The notes below the pieces were generated by a model. That model ran no database searches. It was not told where the DNA came from and saw only the letters and a list, made by a program, of their open reading frames with translations. This document shows, piece after piece, positions 32,700 through 41,081 of a stretch of 64,000 bases of DNA (position 1 is the stretch's first letter; the number at the start of each line of letters is the position of its first letter). The position numbers and the translations under genes are program-made. Source of the DNA: Tropicimonas isoalkanivorans. Lineage in GTDB: Bacteria > Pseudomonadota > Alphaproteobacteria > Rhodobacterales > Rhodobacteraceae. Location of the stretch: NCBI RefSeq assembly GCF_900112335.1, contig NZ_FOLG01000011.1:1-64000 (forward strand), written 5' to 3'.

Positions 32700-32929
32700 G
32701 CCCGGACGAATGGCAGGCGCATGTCACCACGGAGGCGGCACTGGCGATGGGACGCTGGCTCGAGGCGCGCGGGCATCTCGACCGCCCCATCGCCAGCCTG
32801 ACCCGGCGCGATCTGGAATGCATGGCTTCGAACGCCATCAGCCGGTTCATCGTGCTGTCCTTCGAGCGCCGGACCGCCGCCCCGGACAAGGAGGAGCGAA
32901 GCGCGCTCGACCTCCTGCTCATGGGCTGA
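32696..32929 (+). CDS. Small hypothetical phage protein
   Basis: A GTG start overlaps the previous stop (GTGA). The 77-residue helical protein includes EWQAHVTTEAALAMGRWLEARG and DLECMASNAISRFIVLSFERR. Translational coupling and codon bias support expression. No family recognised. Confidence 0.7.
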   Translation: MSPDEWQAHVTTEAALAMGRWLEARGHLDRPIASLTRRDLECMASNAISRFIVLSFERRTAAPDKEERSALDLLLMG

Positions 32930-32952
32930 CCCGGGCCGAACTCGGCCGCCGC

Positions 32953-33294
32953 GTGCCCTGCGCGCTCTGCGGCCGGGAGGCCCGAGGCTTCGGCTACTGC
33001 CATGGCCAGCGCTGGGACCGCCATCCCCATCACCGCTTCTGCTCGATGGCCTGCCTCACGGCGGGCTCGGCCAACGCCCAAAGGAACCACGGCATGATCG
33101 ACAAGACCGACATGGAAACCCGCGCGATCCGCGAGGCGCGCCGCGAGCTGGCCGAGGCGCTGACGGAGATGGGGCTGATGGCGCCATTCTTCGACCGGCC
33201 CGCCGAGGACATCGACCGCCTGATCGAGGCCTGCGTCGACGGATTTCAGGCGTCGATGCAGCGCCAGTCCGACGCCGGCGACGTGCCGTTCTGA
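32953..33294 (+). CDS. DUF6511-like zinc-finger phage protein
   Basis: The protein begins with CALCGREARGFGYCHG and HHRFCSMACL, a paired-cysteine zinc-binding arrangement of the DUF6511 type, followed by a helical segment (TRAIREARRELAEALTEMG). The start is uncertain: a GTG at 32953 gives 113 residues, but a non-ATG start overlapping the previous gene near 32927 would add LTRAELGRR. It lies between the SSB-like and the Cas4-like genes. Confidence 0.7.
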   Translation: MPCALCGREARGFGYCHGQRWDRHPHHRFCSMACLTAGSANAQRNHGMIDKTDMETRAIREARRELAEALTEMGLMAPFFDRPAEDIDRLIEACVDGFQASMQRQSDAGDVPF

Positions 33295-33304
33295 GGGGGC
33301 GCGG

Positions 33305-34132
33305 ATGCTGGTCGATCTCAACCACCGCTCAGGCTTCGTCTATCGCCGCGCTGCGGACGCGCCCCCGCCGCTCGGCGCCCGGATCAACACGCTGCTCGAT
33401 GACGCCCTCGTGGCCGAGCGCGCTGGCCAGAGGCCCCGCGACTACCTCGGCGCCAGCCGGATCGGCGAGCCCTGCGCGCGCCGCCTCGTCTACGAGGTGA
33501 CCCACACGCCGCCCGATCCCGGCAAGGAGCTCGAGGGGCGAAGCCTGCGCATCTTCGCCGCCGGCCATGTCTTCGAGGATCTCGCCATCCGCTGGCTGCG
33601 GCTGGCCGGGTTCGACCTGCGGACCCAGACCCGCGAGGGTGGCCAGTTCGGCTTCGAGACCGCGGGCGGCCGGATCCGCGGCCATGTCGACGGCGTCATC
33701 GTCGCCGGCCCGGAAGTGGGCCTCGCCTGGCCCGTTCTCTGGGAGCACAAGGCGCTGAAGGCGTCCTCCTGGTCGGACACCGCGAAGAAGGGCGTCCGGC
33801 TCTCCAAGCCTGTCTATTTCGGGCAGATGCAGATCTACATGGCCTATTTGGGCCTCGGTTCGGCGCTCTTCACCGCGCTGAACAAGGACAGCTGCGAACT
33901 CTACCACGAGCACGTTCCCTTCGATCCGGCGACCGCGCAGGAGCTCTCCGACAAGGCGGTCGCCGTGCTGCGCGCCGCGGATGCGGGCGAGCTGCTGCCG
34001 CGGATCGCCACGAGCCCCGATTTCTACCTCTGCCGGTTCTGCCCGTTCTCGGCACGCTGCTGGGGTGAGCCGCGTCCCGGAAACGCTCCGGTGGGGCGTT
34101 TCAGCGGCGAACGGCCGGAGGCCAAAGCATGA
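33305..34132 (+). CDS. Cas4/RecB-like PD-(D/E)xK nuclease
   Basis: The 275-residue nuclease has ASRIGEPCARRLVYE (Cys 57), GHVFEDLA (His 88), GHVDGVI (catalytic Asp 129) and LWEHKALK (Glu 147, Lys 149). Near the end is FYLCRFCPFSARCWGE; with Cys 57 this gives the four cysteines of a Cas4-type iron-sulphur cluster. It probably resects DNA for the phage recombination system. The last 18 residues derive from a palindromic repeat (34080-34102) and are likely dispensable. Confidence 0.82.
   Translation: MLVDLNHRSGFVYRRAADAPPPLGARINTLLDDALVAERAGQRPRDYLGASRIGEPCARRLVYEVTHTPPDPGKELEGRSLRIFAAGHVFEDLAIRWLRLAGFDLRTQTREGGQFGFETAGGRIRGHVDGVIVAGPEVGLAWPVLWEHKALKASSWSDTAKKGVRLSKPVYFGQMQIYMAYLGLGSALFTALNKDSCELYHEHVPFDPATAQELSDKAVAVLRAADAGELLPRIATSPDFYLCRFCPFSARCWGEPRPGNAPVGRFSGERPEAKA
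34080..34102. repeat. Palindromic element within the nuclease gene
   Basis: GAAACGCTCC, loop GGT, GGGGCGTTTC: same layout and same loop as the perfect palindrome at 1161-1183, with one G-T wobble. Both have CGG upstream and GAACGG downstream. It lies at the 3' end of the nuclease gene. Confidence 0.6.
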
Positions 34133-35412
34133 CCGTCACGCTTTCCGAGATGCAGAGCCGCGCGATCGCGGCGATCCGCGACTGGTACCAGACCCGCCGC
34201 CACGAGCAGCAGGTGTTCCGGGTGTTCGGCTATGCCGGGACCGGCAAGACCACGACCACCGCGCAGGCGATCGAGGCGCTGGGGCTGGCGCCGATGACCC
34301 CCGGCGCCCCTGGCGGCGTGCTCTTCGGCGCGTTCACCGGCAAGGCCGCGCTCGTCATGACGCGCAAGGGCACGCCGGCCCAGACGATCCACAGCCTGAT
34401 TTACCGCGTCTCGGAGGCGACCCCGGAGGAGATCGAGCGGGTGACCGAGGATCTGGCGACGCTCCGGCGCGATCTGCCGCGCATGGGGCCGGCCGAGCGC
34501 GACTTCGCCATGACCCGGATCGCCCAGCTCGAGATGCGGCTCGAGGACATCCACCAGCCGAAGTTCCTGATCAACGAGCAGTCGATCCTGCGCGACGCCG
34601 ACCTCCTCGTCCTCGACGAGGTGTCGATGGTGGGCGAGGACCTCGGGCGCGACCTTCTCGCCTTCGGCAAGCCCATCCTCGTGCTGGGCGATCCGGGCCA
34701 GCTACCGCCGGTGAAGGGCGCCGGCTTCTTCACCGAAGCCGAGCCCGACGTGATGCTGACCGAGGTGCATCGGCAGGCCGAGGACAGCGCCATCCTGCGG
34801 CTCGCCACGCTGGCGCGGCAGGGCGCGCCGATCCCCATGGGCGCGCATGACGACCACGTCTGGAAGATGTCCCGCCATGAGGTCGGACCGGCGCAGATGC
34901 TGCGCGGCGGACAAGTGCTCTGCGGCACCAACGCGACGCGGCGCTGGCTGAACACGGCGATGAAGCGCGCGGCCGGGTTCGAGGCCGACTATCCGACAGG
35001 CCACGGCGAGAAGATCATCTGCCTGAAGAACCGCCACGATCTCGGGCTGATCAACGGCATGTTCCTGACGCTCAGCGACGTGCGCCAAGACCCCGACGAT
35101 GCGTTCGCCTTCAGCGCCATCGTGGAGACCGAGGACGGCGATACCATCGCCGGGCGGCACAGCTTCTGGCGCGGCGAGTACGCCGACCACCTCGCCTACG
35201 ACCCCGAGCGCGGGCGCCGCGAATGGCAGATCAAGCGCGGCCTGATCGAGAGCAGCTGGGGCTACGCCATCACCTGCCACAAGGCGCAGGGTTCGCAATG
35301 GGAGAACGTGGTCGTCTTCGACGATGGCTTCGGTCGCTCGGCGGCCGACAGGAACCGCTGGCTCTACACCGCGATCACGCGGGCCGAGCGGGGGCTGGTG
35401 ATCCTTGCTTGA
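34129..35412 (+). CDS. RecD-like SF1 DNA helicase
   Basis: The 427-residue protein has Walker A FGYAGTGKTTTT (34-45), motif II VLDEVSMVGEDL, motif III VLGDPGQLPPVKG and the C-terminal GYAITCHKAQGSQWENVVVFDDGF with the YTAITRAERGLVIL motif VI. This is the RecD/Dda-type layout without an N-terminal extension. It overlaps the nuclease upstream (4 bp) and the primase downstream (8 bp). It likely unwinds phage DNA during replication or recombination. Confidence 0.9.
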   Translation: MTVTLSEMQSRAIAAIRDWYQTRRHEQQVFRVFGYAGTGKTTTTAQAIEALGLAPMTPGAPGGVLFGAFTGKAALVMTRKGTPAQTIHSLIYRVSEATPEEIERVTEDLATLRRDLPRMGPAERDFAMTRIAQLEMRLEDIHQPKFLINEQSILRDADLLVLDEVSMVGEDLGRDLLAFGKPILVLGDPGQLPPVKGAGFFTEAEPDVMLTEVHRQAEDSAILRLATLARQGAPIPMGAHDDHVWKMSRHEVGPAQMLRGGQVLCGTNATRRWLNTAMKRAAGFEADYPTGHGEKIICLKNRHDLGLINGMFLTLSDVRQDPDDAFAFSAIVETEDGDTIAGRHSFWRGEYADHLAYDPERGRREWQIKRGLIESSWGYAITCHKAQGSQWENVVVFDDGFGRSAADRNRWLYTAITRAERGLVILA

Positions 35413-38335
35413 CCTCAACGACGCCCTTCCGCTCGCAACCGAAGCGCCGCGCTACGATCTCGACCTGATCGTCGAGCGTTTGCGTGAGACCGCCCCGCAC
35501 TGGGTGCCCGACCTCTTTCCGCGCGGCCGCCGCGCCGGCGACGAGTGGCGCCTCGCCAACATCCAGGGCGACGCGCCGCGAAACACCGGCTCGTGTGTCA
35601 TCACGCTGCGCGGACCGCATGCCGGCGACTGGATCGACTTCGATGGCAACCATGGCGGCGGGCCTATCAGCGCGATCGAGGAGGCGACCGGGCTCGATGG
35701 CCGCGCCCTGATCGCGCGCGCAGCCGAGATCGCCGGCGTCACGCCCGGCGCGCCCGAGCGGCGAGCGCCGGCGACGCTGTCGACGCCGAAGCGCGACGCC
35801 ACCCACGAGATCGCGCATATCCTGTCGTCGGCGCAGCCGATCGCGGGCACGCCCGCCGCGGATTACCTCGCTGGCCGCGGCCTGGATGTCCCTGCCGAGG
35901 CCGATCTGCTCTTCCATCCCGATCTGGCGCATTTCGAGACGAAGACCGGCTATCCGGCGCTCGTGGGCCAAGTGCGCGACCGGAACGGCGACGTCATCGG
36001 GCTGCATCGCACGTGGCTTGCGGCGGAGCCTGACGGCGGCATCCGCAAGGCGCCGCTCGACAAGGCCAAGAAGATGCTCGGCCGCGTTGCCGGCGGCGCC
36101 GTGCGGCTCGCGCCCCTCGGCGACGGCGACAGGCTGGCGCTCTCCGAGGGCATCGAGACCGGCCTCGCGGCCATGACCGCCTGTCCCGATCTCCCGGTCT
36201 GGGCCACGCTCTCGACCTCGGGCCTCGAACAGGTCGAGCTGCCGCCGGCCGCCACGCGCATCGTAATTCTCGCCGACAACGACTCCTCGGGCGCCGGCCT
36301 GCGTGCCGCCGATGCCGCCGCACGCCGGCTGCGCGCGCAGGGCCGCGACGTCGCCATCGCCGTGCCGCCCGAAGAAGGCCAGGACTTCAACGACCTGCTG
36401 TTGAGCGACCGCGCACAGGCCGTGGCGCGGGTGATCGCCGCCGCGGAGTCGGTCGTCGAGGCCGAGACGGTGATGCAGATCGGGCAGCACCGCCCGCTCA
36501 ACTATCAGGGCTCAGGCGAGACGGTCCCGACGCTGCGCGCAGACGAGGGCGATCTGGCGCGGGCGAACGAGCAGGTCTGGAGCCTGCTCATGGCCTCGAA
36601 CCGCTGCCCCTGGCTCTTCCGCCTCGCTGGCCAGCCCACATGGGTCGTGCCAGACGACGAGGGTCGGCCCGTCGCCACCGCGCTCAACGAGGAGAAGCTC
36701 CGCCACATGCTGGCGCGGCTCGCCCGCTGGGTACGCGTGAACGCGAAGGGCGAGCCCATCCCCGCGCCGCCGCCCTTGCCGGTGGTCAAGTCGGTCCTCG
36801 CCACCCCCGATCCCGCGCTGCCCGTGCTGACCGGCATCGTGAACACGCCCGTCTTCGGGCGGAACGGAACGCTGCTCACCACGCCCGGCTATCATCCCGA
36901 CGCGCGGCTCCTCTACGTCCCGGCGCCGGGCTTCGCCGTGCCGGACATTCCCGCCAGGCCCACATCGGCCGAGATCGCCGCGGCGCGCACGCTGATCTGC
37001 GACGACCTGCTCGGGGACTTCCCCTTCACCGGCGACGCCGAGCGCTCCCATGTCGTGTCGCTCCTGCTGCTGGGCTTCCTACGCGGCATGATCGACGGGC
37101 CGACGCCGCTGCACCTGATCGAGAAGCCCGCGCCCGGCACCGGCGCCACGCTGATGGTCGACGCCATCACGGGCATCCTGACCGGCGCGGGCGCCAGCGT
37201 CATGACCGAGGGGCGCGACGACGAGGAATGGCGCAAGCGCGTGACCGCGAAGCTCCGCCAGATCCCCTCCATCGTGCTGATCGACAACCTCCGCGCCACG
37301 CTCGACAGCTCGGCCCTCGCCGCCGCGCTCACGGCGCCCTTCTGGGAGGACCGCATTCTCGGCCATTCCGAGATGGCGCGGCTGCCGATCCGCTGCCTCT
37401 GGATCGCGACGGGCAACAACCCGGAGTTCTCGAACGAGATGGCCCGGCGTCTCGTGCGCATCCGGCTCGATCCGCACACCGACCGCCCCTGGCAGCGCTC
37501 CGACTTCCGCCACCCCGACCTGATGAGCTGGGTGCGCGCCAACCGGGCGCGGCTGGTCGCGGCCTGTCTGACGCTCTGCCAGGCGTGGATCGCCGCGGGC
37601 CGGCCGCGCGGCGGGCGCAGCATCGGCTCCTTCGAGAACTGGGCCCATGTGCTCGGCGGCGTGCTCGAGGTGGCGGGCATACCCGGCTTCCTCGGCAATC
37701 TCGAAGAGATGATGGAGTCCTCCGACAGCGAGGGCGCCGCCTGGAACGCCTTCATCGGCGCCTGGTGGGACCGGTTCGGCACCGCCGAGGTGACGGCCGC
37801 CGAGGTCTACGACATCGCGCTCTTCTGCGATCCGCCGCCGCCGATGAGCGGCGCCAACGAGCAGGCGCGCAAGACGAGCTTCGGGATGTCGATCGGGCGC
37901 ATGCGAGACCGGGTGTTCCGGCTGGGCGATCTCCGCGTCCGGCTGGTGAAGGCCGGCACGTACCGGCGCGCCACGAAGTGGCAACTGAAGGTGACCGAGG
38001 AGGAAAGATCCTCGGGAGCGGCCTGCCGCAGCGCCGATCCGTGTGAGCCTCGGGCCGATGGTGTGAGCCTCGAAAACCAAGGCTCACACGCGCAAGGCAC
38101 TGATACCAAACCAAAATGTGAACCTTGTGAGCCTTGTGAACCTTTTTCCACCCTTACGCGTGCGTGCACGCGCGTGCACACGAGGGGAGACGCCGGAAAA
38201 GGTTCACAACCCTCACAAGGTTCACAAAGCGACGTCGTTTCAACGGGTTGCGGGTGTGAGCCTCCATGTGAGCCTTCCTCGGCAGGCTCACAGGCCTCAC
38301 CACGCCCCGATTGGCTGCGGGAGCTCGACCCATGA
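35405..38335 (+). CDS. Phage primase/Toprim replication protein
   Basis: A 976-residue protein with an N-terminal DUF7146-like part (residues 1-120, including GDAPRNTGSCVITLRG and GDWIDFDGNHGGG). A Toprim domain follows (LALSEGIETGLAAM, then VILADNDSSGAGLRAA with the acidic DxD-like pair). The middle to C-terminal half has a phage helicase-like fold (KPAPGTGATLMVDAITGILTGAG) whose Walker-type loop lacks the usual lysine. A TTG start overlaps the helicase stop. The last 90 residues are a low-complexity Cys/Ser-rich tail dictated by DNA repeats. Confidence 0.85.
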   Translation: MLDLNDALPLATEAPRYDLDLIVERLRETAPHWVPDLFPRGRRAGDEWRLANIQGDAPRNTGSCVITLRGPHAGDWIDFDGNHGGGPISAIEEATGLDGRALIARAAEIAGVTPGAPERRAPATLSTPKRDATHEIAHILSSAQPIAGTPAADYLAGRGLDVPAEADLLFHPDLAHFETKTGYPALVGQVRDRNGDVIGLHRTWLAAEPDGGIRKAPLDKAKKMLGRVAGGAVRLAPLGDGDRLALSEGIETGLAAMTACPDLPVWATLSTSGLEQVELPPAATRIVILADNDSSGAGLRAADAAARRLRAQGRDVAIAVPPEEGQDFNDLLLSDRAQAVARVIAAAESVVEAETVMQIGQHRPLNYQGSGETVPTLRADEGDLARANEQVWSLLMASNRCPWLFRLAGQPTWVVPDDEGRPVATALNEEKLRHMLARLARWVRVNAKGEPIPAPPPLPVVKSVLATPDPALPVLTGIVNTPVFGRNGTLLTTPGYHPDARLLYVPAPGFAVPDIPARPTSAEIAAARTLICDDLLGDFPFTGDAERSHVVSLLLLGFLRGMIDGPTPLHLIEKPAPGTGATLMVDAITGILTGAGASVMTEGRDDEEWRKRVTAKLRQIPSIVLIDNLRATLDSSALAAALTAPFWEDRILGHSEMARLPIRCLWIATGNNPEFSNEMARRLVRIRLDPHTDRPWQRSDFRHPDLMSWVRANRARLVAACLTLCQAWIAAGRPRGGRSIGSFENWAHVLGGVLEVAGIPGFLGNLEEMMESSDSEGAAWNAFIGAWWDRFGTAEVTAAEVYDIALFCDPPPPMSGANEQARKTSFGMSIGRMRDRVFRLGDLRVRLVKAGTYRRATKWQLKVTEEERSSGAACRSADPCEPRADGVSLENQGSHAQGTDTKPKCEPCEPCEPFSTLTRACTRVHTRGDAGKGSQPSQGSQSDVVSTGCGCEPPCEPSSAGSQASPRPDWLRELDP
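38042..38292. repeat. Iteron cluster, candidate phage replication origin
   Basis: Eleven exact copies of TGTGARCCT lie in 251 bp at the 3' end of the primase gene. Direct copies start at 38042, 38062, 38117, 38126, 38135, 38255 and 38267; inverted copies (AGGYTCACA) start at 38080, 38200, 38218 and 38284. Three direct copies abut head to tail (38117-38143). A second block (38200-38226) has inverted copies in two of three 9-bp slots. Both blocks are equidistant from the 16-bp palindrome GTGCACGCGCGTGCAC at 38164-38179. Confidence 0.75.
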
Positions 38336-38391
38336 GCCCCGCGCGCTGCCCCCATCCCTCCATCGAGCAGCAGACAGGAAAGGAGCCCCCG

Positions 38392-38910
38392 ATGGCCCAT
38401 GCATCCCTCACCTCGTCGCCCGCGATCGCCCCTGCGGGCGGCACGCCGGTCCTTCTCGCCCTCGACCTCGGCACCACCACGGGCTGGGCGCTCCGCGCCG
38501 CAGATGGGCTAATCACAAGCGGCACGGTCTCGTTCCGGCCGAGCCGCTACGATGGCGGCGGCATGCGCTATGTCCGCTTCCGCGCCTGGCTGGAGCGGCT
38601 GGCCGCGGATGCCGGACCCATCGGCGCGATCCATTTCGAGGAGGTGCGCCGGCATGTGGGGACCGACGCGGCGCATGTCTTCGGCGGCCTGCTCGCGACG
38701 TTGACGGCATTCGCCGAGACGGCGGGCGTGCCTTATCAGGGCGTGCCGGTTGGGACGATCAAGCGCCACGCTACCGGAAAGGGCAACGCGCCGAAGGAGG
38801 CGATGATCGCGGCGGCCCGCGCCCGCGGCTTCAGCCCGGCCGACGACAACGAGGCCGACGCCATCGCCATCCTATTCTGGGCGATCGAGACGGCAGGAGG
38901 CGTGGCATGA
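38392..38910 (+). CDS. RuvC-like phage Holliday-junction resolvase
   Basis: The 172-residue protein has the RNase H-like resolvase motifs LALDLGTTTGWAL (catalytic Asp), IHFEEVRRHVGTDAAHVFGG (Glu) and a C-terminal SPADDNEADAIAILFW (acidic pair). I use the ATG at 38392, preceded by AGGAAAGGAG; an ATG at 38332 overlapping the primase stop is the alternative. It would resolve branched DNA before packaging. Confidence 0.83.
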   Translation: MAHASLTSSPAIAPAGGTPVLLALDLGTTTGWALRAADGLITSGTVSFRPSRYDGGGMRYVRFRAWLERLAADAGPIGAIHFEEVRRHVGTDAAHVFGGLLATLTAFAETAGVPYQGVPVGTIKRHATGKGNAPKEAMIAAARARGFSPADDNEADAIAILFWAIETAGGVA

Positions 38911-39116
38911 GCAGGATGCGCTACACGCCCAAGGGTTATGGCGGGCGACGCCGCGACCCCGAGCAGGTCAAACGCGAGGGCTGGCACGAGCAGCGGATGC
39001 TGGCGGTCTCGCTGGACGACCAGCGGCTCACATGGCCGGAGCGGGAGTTGATCCATCAACTCGGGGACAAGCTCTACGGCAAGCCGCCCGCGGTCCGGGA
39101 GGTGCGCCATGACTGA
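38907..39116 (+). CDS. Small hypothetical phage protein
   Basis: ATG overlaps the resolvase stop (ATGA). The 69-residue basic protein begins MSRMRYTPKGYGGRRRDPEQVK and contains LDDQRLTWPERELIHQLGDKLYG. It overlaps the DUF6362 gene by 8 bp. The layout indicates co-translation; function unknown. Confidence 0.72.
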   Translation: MSRMRYTPKGYGGRRRDPEQVKREGWHEQRMLAVSLDDQRLTWPERELIHQLGDKLYGKPPAVREVRHD

Positions 39117-39534
39117 TTGGACCACCGCGCAGGTGCAGGACCGCCTGGAACTCGCCGCCGATGTCTTCGCGCAGCTGCCTGCGGTGAAGCCGCAGGGCTA
39201 TTTCAACGCCTGGCCCGAGTACTTCCACAGCTTCGCCGATCAGGTCGGCCAGGAGCCGCAGATGCGCCGGCCGCGCCCGAGCCCTCGCCAGATCACCGAG
39301 GCCGAGGAGGCGATGCTGTGGCTGCGCTGGCTCGAGAAGGACGACGCTCGCCTCGTCTGGCTGCGCGCCAACCGGACGCCGTGGAAGCCCATCTGCTGGG
39401 AGTTGGGCATCAGCCGCGCCACGGCGAACCGGCGCTGGCAATACGGCATCGCGGTCATCGTATGGCGGTTGAGCGGGAGGCGGGTACCAGGCAAGCGGTC
39501 GATGGAGTTCGTGGTCCGCCGAGCCGCTCAATAG
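39109..39534 (+). CDS. DUF6362 family phage protein
   Basis: The 141-residue protein contains AWPEYFHSFADQVGQEP, RQITEAEEAMLWLRWLEKDDARLVWLRA and a helix-turn-helix-like WKPICWELGISRATANRRWQYGI. This matches the DUF6362 proteins of alphaproteobacterial phages, probably DNA-binding. It ends 7 bp into the convergent gene that starts at 40469. It may control late expression; that is inference. Confidence 0.8.
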   Translation: MTDWTTAQVQDRLELAADVFAQLPAVKPQGYFNAWPEYFHSFADQVGQEPQMRRPRPSPRQITEAEEAMLWLRWLEKDDARLVWLRANRTPWKPICWELGISRATANRRWQYGIAVIVWRLSGRRVPGKRSMEFVVRRAAQ

Positions 39535-40469
39535 TTGGTAATCTGCGGGGCCTCGATCTTCGCAATCGTCAATTGTGCTATAGACGGCGGAATGGTGCCT
39601 TTCTTCGCCTTGTCATTGATGTATTTTCGGAATTTGCCGCCGCCGATGTAGTGATCCTGCAGCCACTCCCGATACGCACCCAATGCTTCGAGCGGATAGC
39701 ACCAGGCCTCCTGAGGGTTGGACTTCGCCTGCGGGTGGCTATCGGGGTACCGGTGAGGGAACTTGTTGCGATCGCCAAACCGCTCATTGAAGCCGTTCTC
39801 GTCCCAGAACTTCGACCAATGCAGGCCGATCGAAATGTCGACGACGTTCTTCTCGTCGACTGGTGCGCCTGCCACGATCATCTCGTAGATCAGGGTCTCA
39901 GCTTCGTTGAATACGCTGAAGAACCCCTTGGGCGCGGACTGATAGTTCAAGGCAATGCGCTCATGCCACTTGTCGAAACGCGCGCGTCCGGTCGGGTCGT
40001 AACCAACCTGCGAGTAGATCATCTCGCGGAGTTTCGTCCCAGCGAGGATACGGAAATTGTCGCGGGCCTCTGGCTGGCAGTTCGTCCCGGCGTCGAACGC
40101 GTAATACTCAAGGATCGCCAGACACACCTCGGCCGGATAGCAATAGTGCACGACACCGTTGTGCGGCACTTCTATATGGGCGACCGAAGCCTCAAGGCCG
40201 AGCTTGGACAGGATACCCTTGATGGCCTTGATCCTCGGCTTCGGATCTGCGTCGTCCCACTGAGCACTGATCGTGCCGATATGTGCGTTCTGAACGCCGC
40301 ACAGCGCAGCGAGTCCCCGCTGATTCAAGTATGGCGTGCCGTCCGAGAGCACGCCCATGCCGATTCCATTGATCTCGGTGTCCTTTTCAATACCCAGATC
40401 GAGGACACCTTGGGTGATTTCCTCTCCGTCGTTTTTGACTGGTAACGCCTTGATAGTACGGGGTTTCAT
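39528..40469 (-). CDS. Phage antirepressor-like cargo protein
   Basis: The 313-residue protein lies against the phage transcription direction. It has SDGTPYLNQRGLAALCGVQ near residue 40 (an antirepressor-like N-terminal motif), VHYCYPAEVCLAILEYYAFDAG and a long C-terminal domain with WHERIALNYQSAPKGFFSVFNE. The start at 40469 is preceded by GAGGAAA. The gene is less GC-rich than its flanks, suggesting cargo with its own promoter. It might be a superinfection-exclusion or lysogeny gene; no specific function is proven. Confidence 0.65.
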   Translation of the reverse strand: MKPRTIKALPVKNDGEEITQGVLDLGIEKDTEINGIGMGVLSDGTPYLNQRGLAALCGVQNAHIGTISAQWDDADPKPRIKAIKGILSKLGLEASVAHIEVPHNGVVHYCYPAEVCLAILEYYAFDAGTNCQPEARDNFRILAGTKLREMIYSQVGYDPTGRARFDKWHERIALNYQSAPKGFFSVFNEAETLIYEMIVAGAPVDEKNVVDISIGLHWSKFWDENGFNERFGDRNKFPHRYPDSHPQAKSNPQEAWCYPLEALGAYREWLQDHYIGGGKFRKYINDKAKKGTIPPSIAQLTIAKIEAPQITNY

Positions 40470-40785
40470 GCCGATTTCCTCGCCGTCTGAACTGTTGCGG
40501 GCACCGCGATGAACTGCGAGGCCAACAGGCACCCCCGCGCACGGGAACAGAGTGGAAACATATCAGACTTTGGTCGCGACGCCAACCAGATGATGTGTGC
40601 TGCGATGCGGTGCGGTCGATATGCGGTAGGTGGTGTCAAGCTGCTTCCGACGACCGAGACAATTTCCTGCGAGACACCGGGCGGCGAGACGGATCGCCCT
40701 GCCGACGCTATCAATGGAGATATACTCGGGGTCGTGCGCTCGGGCCAACCGACGCTGATCTCGAGGTGGCCACCGAGGCTGGCTT

Positions 40786-41044
40786 CCGGGGTCCAGCCGG
40801 GGTCCAAGCCGCCAACCCATTGAAACCAATGGTTCCTTCCTGGCGAATATGTATGCTGGCGGGCTTGGCGCGATATTTCGCCAGCGGCAGGGCCGGATTT
40901 TTGGGAAGCCACCGGAGTCCAGCGTCCAACCACGACGCCTGAAACCCTCATGAATTCAAACGCCTGACCGACTGCGCGGGGTGGATGTCTCGCGGATTCC
41001 GGAGTCCAGCCGGATGCCGGCGGACCTCGCCGCGCCGGAGTCCA
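40786..41044 (+). repeat. Five copies of CCGGRGTCCA upstream of the DNA methylase
   Basis: Direct copies at 40786-40795, 40797-40806, 40912-40921, 40999-41008 and 41035-41044, the first two in tandem. The whole interval 40470-41081 has no credible gene. The repeats end 38 bp before the methylase start, so they may be protein-binding sites for the neighbouring ParB-domain methylase or another regulator, or the debris of a decayed gene. Confidence 0.6.
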
Positions 41045-41081
41045 CCCGGCCAATGCCGATCGATCATCGACAGGAACCTGC

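Noticed and set aside
33305-34132. A CRISPR-associated Cas4 gene
   Set aside because: The Cas4-like nuclease lies inside a phage recombination module with no cas genes or array nearby, so it is a phage exonuclease of the same fold.
38042-38292. CRISPR array
   Set aside because: The repeats are 9 bp, in both orientations, and without uniform spacers. They are iterons, not CRISPR repeats. No other CRISPR-like pattern was seen in the window.
38118-39116. Long frame running from the iteron region through the resolvase
   Set aside because: Only its last 70 codons (38907-39116) have a start, ribosome context and coding character; the rest is another frame of the primase and resolvase genes.
40509-40823. 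104-codon frame in the spacer before the methylase
   Set aside because: No ribosome site, mixed codon use and interrupted by the repeats; treated as non-coding.
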